Shown piece by piece: positions 29,358 through 37,297 of a DNA stretch of 64,000 nucleotides (position 1 is the stretch's first letter; the number at the start of each line of letters is the position of its first letter). Position numbers and translations under genes: made by a program. Under the pieces are notes generated by a model that saw only the letters and a list, made by a program, of their open reading frames with translations, made no database searches and was not told the DNA's origin. This DNA comes from Prevotella sp. (lineage in GTDB: Bacteria; Bacteroidota; Bacteroidia; Bacteroidales; Bacteroidaceae), in assembly GCA_016281055.1 (NCBI GenBank), contig JAEEHW010000076.1, forward strand, positions 17,605 to 81,604, read 5' to 3'.

Positions 29358-31226
29358 TTACTCCTTTTCTCCTTCGCCAGCAACTCCGAGGAAGATGTTA
29401 ACGATAGCATTGGCATCAGCCATAGTGATATCACCGTCAGTAATTACGTCAGCAGCCTCAACGTTGAAATTATTTTCAATCATCTGAGCCTTTTCTGTAT
29501 CACTTGCAAGGAAGTAGTTCACCACTGCATTAGCGTCAGCCATGGTAATTTCATTGTCACCGTTCACATCACCAAGCACATAGTCAGGCTCTGGCAATTC
29601 GTCAGTAGCATAGATTACGAAACAATCGAAACCATTAGTGTCTGCACCACCTTTAGCCCACACTATATCTGTTTCTTCCTTGAGCTCAAAGATGTTCTCT
29701 GCCTCTGTCCAGTTATCAGCTGTTGCCGAGAAAAACAATGTGTCATTTTCAGTCGTACCAACAGCAATTTTTTGATAACGACCACTTGTTTTACCAGTGT
29801 TATCGAAAATGATAGCCGTCATTTTATATGTTCCAGCCGGGAGCGTAATTAACTTAGTATCAGCTGTTGTATAAGCAGCTTTACAATTTGAAGATCGAAT
29901 TGCAGCATTTGCTTGAGTACATAATTTTACTGGGCAGTCCATATCTTCTTCATCATAAAAATCTTCTGCTTCTGCAAGGAATACTACACCTGTGATGTCT
30001 GCCTTTGTATAATTGATATGGAATATTGTGTCACTTACAAGATCCAACGTCTCAACGAAAGGTGTACCCTTTGCACCATGAGTGTAAAGGTTGCCATCCT
30101 CATCAGTAAGCCAGTAAGAGTAATTTACCTTTACGGTAGTGCCAGTAATTCCGTCAGTCTCAGAAACCAGTTCCTTAAGTACTTTCACATTGTCACCATC
30201 CTTATATACCGCCTGTGCACTATATTTACATGGTACTTTTGCTACACCTTCTGTTATAGTTATTGAATACAAACGAGCATTACTTAACTTAAAGGTGATA
30301 TCACCGTCCTCTTGTACCTCAAACTTGTAAGCAGTTTTCGTACCATTAAGTGTAATACTGTCAGCTACACCATCAGGATTTGTAGCTTGCTCTGACACGA
30401 AACCATCAACAGCAACGGCTGTACCATACTGCGACATGATGCTTGCGAATTTATTTTTGCTAGGTTTGTTTGCTGACGCATGGACTGCTGTAAATGCCAC
30501 CACATCGCCTACCTTACAATCTGGAACAGTAACATACAGATGGTTTGTATTGAATACGAGATTTTCCTTGTATGTCGTTGTAACAGTGTCACCTACATAA
30601 ATCTTATCAGCATTTGCTGTAAATGTCAAGCCTTCCGTCATTGGGAGTACGGTATTTGCATCGAGCATCATCTCATCATAATTCGTTTTTACGTGATAAT
30701 AATGACGAGTATCTTTAGTTACAACACTCCAATACTGACCTGATCCTTTATCTTCATTTTTATCATCAGCATGTATCTTCTTGACGCTCTCTCCATCTAT
30801 TGTGAAGGTCCAAGACAACTTACGCTCTCCACCACGAGTCTTGAAGTTTATTACAAAAGTGGTGTCACCTATTGCTTCTACTCCATCCACTTTAACAGAT
30901 GTGATTTTCAAAGTATATGAAGTATTCTCCACTACCTCAAAGTCTGCAAGAGGGAATGCAACTGGATCAAGAACATTGGCCTCAATACCATCAAACGCAT
31001 TGTCTTCTGTTGCTTCTTCTCCTTCTGCGAAAAGATTTCCTGCAAGACTGATTGTGGCAGTACCATCAACACCATTGATGTTGGGGAATTGAATAGTGAT
31101 AGTCTTTGCAGGATTGACTTTAGCACCATCCCTGATGCTCCATTTGACATCACCAAGTACCACCTGTGCAGTAGCGGCGAGAGATGCAAATGCTGTGAGC
31201 ATCACTAAAAGTAATGTTTTTTTCAT
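29358..31226 (-). CDS. Secreted protein with two C-terminal dockerin-like/EF-hand repeats
   Basis: Signal peptide MKKTLLLVMLTAFASLAATAQ; GDVNGDNEITMADANAVVNYFL and TDGDITMADANAIVNIFL. Start reassigned to 31226. Confidence 0.8.
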   Translation of the reverse strand: MKKTLLLVMLTAFASLAATAQVVLGDVKWSIRDGAKVNPAKTITIQFPNINGVDGTATISLAGNLFAEGEEATEDNAFDGIEANVLDPVAFPLADFEVVENTSYTLKITSVKVDGVEAIGDTTFVINFKTRGGERKLSWTFTIDGESVKKIHADDKNEDKGSGQYWSVVTKDTRHYYHVKTNYDEMMLDANTVLPMTEGLTFTANADKIYVGDTVTTTYKENLVFNTNHLYVTVPDCKVGDVVAFTAVHASANKPSKNKFASIMSQYGTAVAVDGFVSEQATNPDGVADSITLNGTKTAYKFEVQEDGDITFKLSNARLYSITITEGVAKVPCKYSAQAVYKDGDNVKVLKELVSETDGITGTTVKVNYSYWLTDEDGNLYTHGAKGTPFVETLDLVSDTIFHINYTKADITGVVFLAEAEDFYDEEDMDCPVKLCTQANAAIRSSNCKAAYTTADTKLITLPAGTYKMTAIIFDNTGKTSGRYQKIAVGTTENDTLFFSATADNWTEAENIFELKEETDIVWAKGGADTNGFDCFVIYATDELPEPDYVLGDVNGDNEITMADANAVVNYFLASDTEKAQMIENNFNVEAADVITDGDITMADANAIVNIFLGVAGEGEKE

Positions 31227-31296
31227 AAGCATTGAATTTTGTATTGTTTTGTTTATAGTTTGATTATTTTTCTGAACAATATTCACATTCTAATTG

Positions 31297-31326
31297 CAAA
31301 GTTACGAATAAATTCTGATTTTACAA
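31297..31326 (-). promoter_or_regulatory. Bacteroidetes-type promoter (TTG-N19-TAACTTTG) for dockerin-like gene
   Basis: Minus strand TTG TAAAATCAGAATTTATTCG TAACTTTG. Confidence 0.6.
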
Positions 31327-31394
31327 TATTTTCCCATTATAAATAAGGTGATTGACTCAATTTTACACCTTAATATGTATTTTTTCTTACATCC

Positions 31395-32072
31395 TTACTG
31401 CATCTTCTGCATCTCAGCAGCAGCTATCTCCAGCTGATCATACCACTCTTTTCCGAACCTGCGTATCAGGGGTTCACGGAGAAACTGATATACCTTTATT
31501 CCTTCACGACGACCTTTTTCCACCGCATCGCGACATATTTCCCACCGATGATAATTTATGGCGGTAATATTGTTGCTCAGCGTTTTCACACGGATAGGGT
31601 ACAAAGCGCATGACATTGGCTTGCACCATCCTGTCTTCCCTTGTCGGAATAAGCGCTCGTAAGCACAGAGACAGCAATTTTTAACGGTTTTATCGGAAGA
31701 ATCAGAATCTTCAGAGTATTCGGAGTATTCTGAATTATCTGAGTTCTCGGATTTATCGGAATTATCGCCGATTTTTATATCATCATAGCAGGTGAATACG
31801 CAGTCTTTTCCATTGACTATTGAGGTGACGAGTTCTCCTTCGGGGTCATTATATGCCACCCCCTGCTGATCTATCACCGACTGCGCCGATGCTGACAGAT
31901 GCGGCCATACCTTATCGAGATTATCTTCAATTTCTGCGATTTCATCGAGTGTAACAGGTGCTCCTGCATCGCCTTCTATACAGCAACGCCCCTTGCACTT
32001 GGCAAGGTCGCACGCGAAATACTCGGTAAGTATATCGGAAGAAACAAGAATATTGTCAATATCAAGTATCAT
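31395..32072 (-). CDS. DUF3109-like Cys-rich protein with in-frame Ser/Asp/Glu repeat insertion
   Basis: FACDLAKCKGRCCIEGDAGAPVT...CVFTCYD...CCLCAYERLFRQGKTGWCKPMSCALYPIRV. Confidence 0.75.
   Translation of the reverse strand: MILDIDNILVSSDILTEYFACDLAKCKGRCCIEGDAGAPVTLDEIAEIEDNLDKVWPHLSASAQSVIDQQGVAYNDPEGELVTSIVNGKDCVFTCYDDIKIGDNSDKSENSDNSEYSEYSEDSDSSDKTVKNCCLCAYERLFRQGKTGWCKPMSCALYPIRVKTLSNNITAINYHRWEICRDAVEKGRREGIKVYQFLREPLIRRFGKEWYDQLEIAAAEMQKMQ
31686..31772 (-). repeat. 9-bp tandem repeat array within the DUF3109-like CDS
   Basis: TATCGGAAG AATCAGAAT CTTCAGAGT ATTCGGAGT ATTCTGAAT TATCTGAGT TCTCGGATT TATCGGAAT. Confidence 0.85.
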
Positions 32073-32974
32073 TTCTCTGGTTCCATGCCGTTGCGATAGT
32101 CGGACGGACTTACTCCGACGTTTTCCTTGAAATATTTTCCGAAGAAAGACTGTGATGTAAAGCCCATCCTGGCTGCTATCTCACCCATGCGCATATCGGT
32201 GTGGCGCAACAGGTTGCGCATTTCTGCGGTCACGAACTTGTCTATCCACTCATTCGGTGAGCGTCTGCTTGTGGCACTTATCACCTCACTGAGATACTTC
32301 GGCGTTATGTTCATCTCGCTGGCATACCACTGCACCTGACGGTGTTCACGATAGTGAGCACGCACTCGCTGTATGAACTCCACGAAGATTTGCTCCGAGC
32401 GTGTCTGCCGCTCATCCTTCTGCGATGCATGTATGGTACGGTCGATGGCTCCAGACAGATCATATATCATGGTCAGCAGCATGAGTCTTACCACCTGCAT
32501 GCGTCGCGGGTGCACCTCCATGTTGATGCGCCTTCCTATGCTCTGGAAATACTGCAGCATCTCATGCGTTTCATCGTGCGTCAGTTCAAAGACCGGATAG
32601 TTATGCGTCAGCAAGAAAAGATCGCTCATGTTATGCACGTCACACAGTATGTCCTGCAGGAACTTGTATGACACAAAAACGCCCATTCCATCGAAGTCAT
32701 CGCTGAACAACAGATTGTCTATCACCGACTCATCGGTTATTATCATCACATTGTCAGCCGTGGCGGCACGCTTCCGGTCGTTCACCGTGAGCGTCACCAC
32801 TCCTGATGTGCATACACCTATGAAGAGACACAACGACATTCTCTTTGCTTCGATAATCTTCTGCAATGAATGTAACGTCGGCATCAGCACTATGTCGTTA
32901 CCTATGTTTGGCAAACCATATTTCTGTGCTATTCCTTCAATTGTTATGGTCTCTATGTCTCGCTTCGCTCGCAA
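32069..32974 (-). CDS. AraC family transcriptional regulator
   Basis: C-terminal HTH ASEMNITPKYLSEVISATSRRSPNEWI...IAARMGFTSQSFFGKYFKENVGVSPSDYR. Confidence 0.9.
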   Translation of the reverse strand: MRAKRDIETITIEGIAQKYGLPNIGNDIVLMPTLHSLQKIIEAKRMSLCLFIGVCTSGVVTLTVNDRKRAATADNVMIITDESVIDNLLFSDDFDGMGVFVSYKFLQDILCDVHNMSDLFLLTHNYPVFELTHDETHEMLQYFQSIGRRINMEVHPRRMQVVRLMLLTMIYDLSGAIDRTIHASQKDERQTRSEQIFVEFIQRVRAHYREHRQVQWYASEMNITPKYLSEVISATSRRSPNEWIDKFVTAEMRNLLRHTDMRMGEIAARMGFTSQSFFGKYFKENVGVSPSDYRNGMEPEK

Positions 32975-33030
32975 AATTTCAGTATTGGTTTTAAGTTATA
33001 GTTATGTGTATGCACTGGGCATTTTTAGCT

Positions 33031-35004
33031 TTATGCATCAATGTTGGCGTATGTAGCATTCTCCTCGATGAACTGGCGGCGTGGCTCCACGTCGTCGCCC
33101 ATGAGCATTGAGAATATCTCGTCTGCATCGGCAGCGTTCTGTATCGTCACCTGCTTCAGCAGTCGGGTCTCCGGATTCATGGTGGTGTCCCAAAGCTGTT
33201 CCGGGTTCATCTCACCGAGACCTTTGTATCGCTGCGTGTGCAGTTTGGTGTCGTCGGCATCGCCGTTGCAGTATGTGTCGATGAACTTCATACGATCTTC
33301 CTCCGTGTAGCAGTACTCCTTGTGATTCTTGTATGAACACTGGTAGAGTGGCGGAGTAGCGATGTAGAGGTGTCCCTCCTGTATCACCTTCGGCATGAAG
33401 CGGAAGAAGAGTGTCATGATGAGCGTGTCGATGTGTGAACCATCGACGTCGGCATCGGTCATGATGATAATCTTGTCGTAGCGCAGCTTGTCGATGTTGG
33501 CTTCCTTGGAATCCTCACCGTCAACACCGAAACGCACGCCGATGGCCTGTAGTATGATGTTTACCGACTCTGCCTCGAACACCTTGTGCCACTGCACCTT
33601 CTCCACATTCAGAATCTTACCGCGGAGCGGCAGTATGGCCTGTGTGTTACGATCGCGGCCCTGCTTTGCTGAACCGCCTGCAGAGTCACCCTCGACAAGG
33701 AATATCTCTGTCTTCTTCGGATCGCGGCTTGAGCAGTCGGCAAGCTTGCCTGGTAGTCCGCCACCCGTCATCGGGTTCTTTCTCTGCACGCTCTCACGCG
33801 CCTTGCGTGCGGCAATACGTGCGGCAGCGGCAAGGATCACCTTCTCGCATATCTGGTGAGCCTCTTTCGGATGTTCCTCCAGATAGTTGCCCATTGCCTC
33901 GCCTACGGCCTTCTGCACGGCACCGTTCACCTCGCTGTTGCCCAGCTTGGTCTTTGTCTGACCCTCAAACTGAGGCTCTGCCACCTTCACAGAGATGATG
34001 GCTGTCAGTCCCTCACGGAAGTCGTCCTGTGCTATCTCCACCTTGGCTTTCTCTATCTGCTTGCGCAGCTGGTCGTCGTCGTCAGAGTATTTCTTCAGCG
34101 AGCGTGCCAGTGCTATGCGGAAGCCAGTGAGGTGCGTGCCGCCCTCAATGGTGTTGATGTTGTTTACGTATGAATGGATATTCTCCGAATAGTCGTTGTT
34201 ATAGAGCAGTGCTATCTCGATAGGCACACCGTCCTTCTCTGTCTTCAGGCAGATAGGATCGCCGATGATGCTGGTGCGGTGACGGTCAACGTAGCGCACG
34301 AACTCCTTCAGTCCTTCCTTGGCATGGAACACCTCCGGCTTTCTGAGGTTGCCCTCCTCGTCGGGACGCTTGTCGGTAAGCGTGATGGTGATGCCGGCGT
34401 TGAGGAACGCGAGCTCACGCATACGGCGTGCCACGATGTCGTACTTATATTCCGTCGTGGTGAATATCGAGCCGTCAGGCCAGAACTGCTGGCGCGTACC
34501 GCGCTTGTCGGTCTCGCCCACCACCTTTACCGGATACAGCGGCTTACCCTTCTCGTATTCCTGCTGGTATATCTTGCCGTCGCGGAACACCTGCGACATC
34601 ATGTGCGTAGAGAGCGCGTTCACACAACTCACGCCCACACCGTGCAGACCGCCTGACACCTTGTAAGAGCCCTTGTCGAACTTACCTCCGGCGTGCAGCA
34701 CTGTCATAACCACCTCAAGTGCCGACTTGTGCAGTTTCGGATGCTCGTCAACAGGGATACCACGTCCGTTGTCCTCCACCGTGATGGAGTTATCTTCGTT
34801 GATTACCACCTGAATGTCTGTGCAGTAGCCAGCCATTGCCTCATCGATAGAGTTGTCCACGGTCTCGTTTACGAGATGGTGCAAGCCCTTCTCTGATATG
34901 TCGCCGATATACATCGCCGGACGTTTACGCACGGCTTCAAGGCCTTCAAGCACTTGAATACTACTGCCGGTGTAATTCGCTTCTGTGTTCTGGTTTTCTT
35001 CCAT
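33031..35004 (-). CDS. gyrB: DNA gyrase subunit B
   Basis: VRKRPAMYIGD; GGLHGVGVSCVNALS; EGDSAGGSAKQGRDR; MTDADVDGSHI. Confidence 0.95.
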   Translation of the reverse strand: MEENQNTEANYTGSSIQVLEGLEAVRKRPAMYIGDISEKGLHHLVNETVDNSIDEAMAGYCTDIQVVINEDNSITVEDNGRGIPVDEHPKLHKSALEVVMTVLHAGGKFDKGSYKVSGGLHGVGVSCVNALSTHMMSQVFRDGKIYQQEYEKGKPLYPVKVVGETDKRGTRQQFWPDGSIFTTTEYKYDIVARRMRELAFLNAGITITLTDKRPDEEGNLRKPEVFHAKEGLKEFVRYVDRHRTSIIGDPICLKTEKDGVPIEIALLYNNDYSENIHSYVNNINTIEGGTHLTGFRIALARSLKKYSDDDDQLRKQIEKAKVEIAQDDFREGLTAIISVKVAEPQFEGQTKTKLGNSEVNGAVQKAVGEAMGNYLEEHPKEAHQICEKVILAAAARIAARKARESVQRKNPMTGGGLPGKLADCSSRDPKKTEIFLVEGDSAGGSAKQGRDRNTQAILPLRGKILNVEKVQWHKVFEAESVNIILQAIGVRFGVDGEDSKEANIDKLRYDKIIIMTDADVDGSHIDTLIMTLFFRFMPKVIQEGHLYIATPPLYQCSYKNHKEYCYTEEDRMKFIDTYCNGDADDTKLHTQRYKGLGEMNPEQLWDTTMNPETRLLKQVTIQNAADADEIFSMLMGDDVEPRRQFIEENATYANIDA

Positions 35005-35030
35005 TTATCTTTTGTTTACGGTTTTCCTTG

Positions 35031-35061
35031 CAAAGTTACTAAAAATTATTTGATTACGCAA
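35031..35061 (-). promoter_or_regulatory. Bacteroidetes-type promoter (TTG-N20-TAACTTTG) for gyrB
   Basis: Plus strand CAAAGTTA-N20-CAA just upstream of the gyrB start. Confidence 0.6.
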
Positions 35062-35184
35062 GAAATAGAAAACGAAAAATATTTTTTTTACAAACATTAT
35101 CTTTTTTCATAATTGTCCTATTTCTCGCCTACTTATTTGTGAACAAATGACACATGATTTGAAAGCGCAAAAGAGATGTTAAAA

Positions 35185-35287
35185 TAATTCACAATTCATA
35201 ATGCACGATGCACAATCATGCTAAACGGAACGAATAATACGAGTTATACGCAACAATTGTGCATTATGCATTGTGCATTGTGCATTA
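35185..35287. repeat. Inverted-arm repeat element, gyrB-rpsT intergenic (32-bp arms)
   Basis: Left TAATTCACAATTCATAATGCACGATGCACAAT; reverse-complemented right TAATGCACAATGCACAATGCATAATGCACAAT. Confidence 0.8.
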
Positions 35288-35372
35288 AAACATAAGGTTT
35301 TACATGGTAAAAAATATGCAATTACAAGGTAAAAGCTATCGTATTACAATGTAAAAGGTATGCTTTTACAGT
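35285..35372. repeat. 22-bp tandem near-palindromic repeat (site 2)
   Basis: GTAAAAAATATGCAATTACAAG / GTAAAAGCTATCGTATTACAAT / GTAAAAGGTATGCTTTTACAGT. Confidence 0.75.
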
Positions 35373-35545
35373 TGGAAGGGACGACTAAAATTGGTAATTC
35401 TTAGCTATATTGCTGTGATACAGCAATATACTAAACTTGCGAAATACTGGCGCAGACGAGAGCGCAGAAGCGGTTGGTGATTTCTATCGCAAGGAAACGG
35501 CAGTTTATTTCACCGTGATACCGGTTTGCGAGTGAGACTTGTGGA

Positions 35546-35595
35546 GAAAAAGAAAAAAGGTTGCTACCCCTCACGGGCTGCAACCTTTTCAAAAA
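35546..35595 (-). terminator. Intrinsic terminator of rpsT
   Basis: Minus strand AAAAGGTTGCagCCCgtgaGGGgtaGCAACCTTTTTTCTTTTT. Confidence 0.75.
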
Positions 35596-35665
35596 AATTA
35601 TTATGGAAACAATCTTGTGTTCTTTCCTATTTAAATATATCTATAAAGTCATTTTTATGCATTAC

Positions 35666-35920
35666 TTATCCAAGCTTCTGAATGTGCTTGGTAAGGCTTG
35701 ACTTGATGTTGGCAGCTTTGTTCTTGTGAATGATGTTCTGCTTTGCAAGTTTGTCAAGCATCTTCTGTACTTTTGGATAGAGCTCTACAGCCTCTTCCTT
35801 GTTTGTCATTGCGCGGAGTTTGCGCACTGCATTACGCATAGTCTTTGCGTAGTACTTGTTGTGAAGTGTACGTGTCTTAGTCTGACGAATGCGCTTCACT
35901 GATGATTTGTGATTTGCCAT
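35666..35920 (-). CDS. rpsT: 30S ribosomal protein S20
   Basis: [36 protein letters not shown]. Confidence 0.96.
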   Translation of the reverse strand: MANHKSSVKRIRQTKTRTLHNKYYAKTMRNAVRKLRAMTNKEEAVELYPKVQKMLDKLAKQNIIHKNKAANIKSSLTKHIQKLG

Positions 35921-36124
35921 TTTTTAATAAAATCTTTTTGCCTCCACCTGATGTAGGGTTTCAGCGAATTAAATGATAGCCCATGGGTCTTACGCCACTA
36001 CAGCAGCCCTAAGCAAGAACGTGTTACCACATTCCCATCACCACCAATTCGTCCATGTTAACGGAACTAAGCGCAACCACTGCGCGATGGTGAACATCCA
36101 AGTGAGTTAAATATTACAAAGTTG

Positions 36125-36196
36125 TAGCGTGTAGGGGAGTCGAACCCCTCTTGCGAGAATGAAAATCTCGAGTACTAACCGATATACGAACACGCC
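36125..36196 (-). tRNA. tRNA-Glu (anticodon TTC)
   Basis: GGCGTGTTCGTATATCGGTTAGTACTCGAGATTTTCATTCTCGCAAGAGGGGTTCGACTCCCCTACACGCTA; CGAGA-TTTTCAT-TCTCG anticodon arm. Confidence 0.95.
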
Positions 36197-36370
36197 GCCT
36201 AAATATGACTAAGCGAACAAGCTGTCAACGACAGAACAACAGTTATGACAAGGCGTCACTGACCTTCTTTCACTTAGCGGGTGCAAAGGTACGGCTTTTT
36301 TCTGAATTGTGCAAATTTTCCATTGATTATTTTCTGTAAATCAGTTTTTTTTCGTATTTTTGCATTTGTA

Positions 36371-37090
36371 ATGGAGATAAAAACGCGTGGAATAGTGCTC
36401 AGAACGGTGAAATATGGTGACAACAAGTTGATAGCCGACTTGCTGACACGTGAAGGTGGCCGTGTATCTGTAGCAGTAAAAACAGGTTCGTCGGCGAAAA
36501 GCCGTACCAAACGCCAGTTGTTCCAACCACTCACAATCCTCGATACAGAAATAAGCCAAACGCCGCGACAGCAGATAGCACAGCTACGCGAAGCACACAT
36601 AGGCGAGGTATATACCACCATTCCTTATGACGGAGTTAAAATGTCGATAGCTTTCTTCACTGCCGAGTTTCTAAGTCATGCAACGCGCGATCTGCACACC
36701 GACCCGTATCTGTACGATTTCCTGGAACAAAGTTTCTTGTGGCTTGACGCCAGCGAGCGTGGCACTGCCAATTTCCACCTTATGCTGATGATGCACCTGA
36801 CAAGGTTTCTCGGATTTCAACCAGACACTGAAAGTTTCTGTAAAGACAGTTTCTTCGACCTGCGCGAAGGGCGCTTCTGCACCACCGCACCCGTGCACCC
36901 GGACTTTCTCAACAAGGAAGAGGCACAACAAATGCTCATGCTACTGCGTATGTCTGCCCACAATGTGCATCTCTTCCATCTGTCACGCGATGAGCGTAAC
37001 CGCATTACCGACTTCATACTGCGTTTCTACAACATACACATCCCATCGTTTCACGAACTGAAATCACTGGCTGTGCTGAGAGAATTGTGA
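36371..37090 (+). CDS. recO: DNA repair protein RecO
   Basis: MEIKTRGIVLRTVKYGDNKLIADLLTREGGRVSVAVK. Start reassigned from the track. Confidence 0.88.
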   Translation: MEIKTRGIVLRTVKYGDNKLIADLLTREGGRVSVAVKTGSSAKSRTKRQLFQPLTILDTEISQTPRQQIAQLREAHIGEVYTTIPYDGVKMSIAFFTAEFLSHATRDLHTDPYLYDFLEQSFLWLDASERGTANFHLMLMMHLTRFLGFQPDTESFCKDSFFDLREGRFCTTAPVHPDFLNKEEAQQMLMLLRMSAHNVHLFHLSRDERNRITDFILRFYNIHIPSFHELKSLAVLREL

Positions 37091-37170
37091 TACACCTTAT
37101 TATATTAGTACATTTTAAGAGGATTGGCACCAAAAACAATGTTATTTGCATTTTTTAACAGCGTTTTTAA

Positions 37171-37200
37171 TTTGTTATTGGTTATTTTTTAATAATTTTG
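37171..37200 (+). promoter_or_regulatory. Bacteroidetes-type promoter upstream of the giant gene
   Basis: TTTG-N18-TAATTTTG, about 100 bp before the ATG. Confidence 0.45.
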
Positions 37201-37297
37201 CAGAATAGTATATTTTTTTGACTAAAACTGAAATAGCACTACAATACATATTATTATAATTCATACAACGAAACACAAACAATTAAACAATAATATC

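Noticed and set aside
35406-35430. Perfect hairpin TATATTGCTGT-GAT-ACAGCAATATA in the gyrB-rpsT gap
   Set aside because: Structurally neat but not repeated elsewhere in the window and not placed at a gene end; could be chance or a decayed repeat.
35437-35545. Possible gene remnant between repeats and rpsT terminator
   Set aside because: No frame gives a recognisable product; too short to call a pseudogene.
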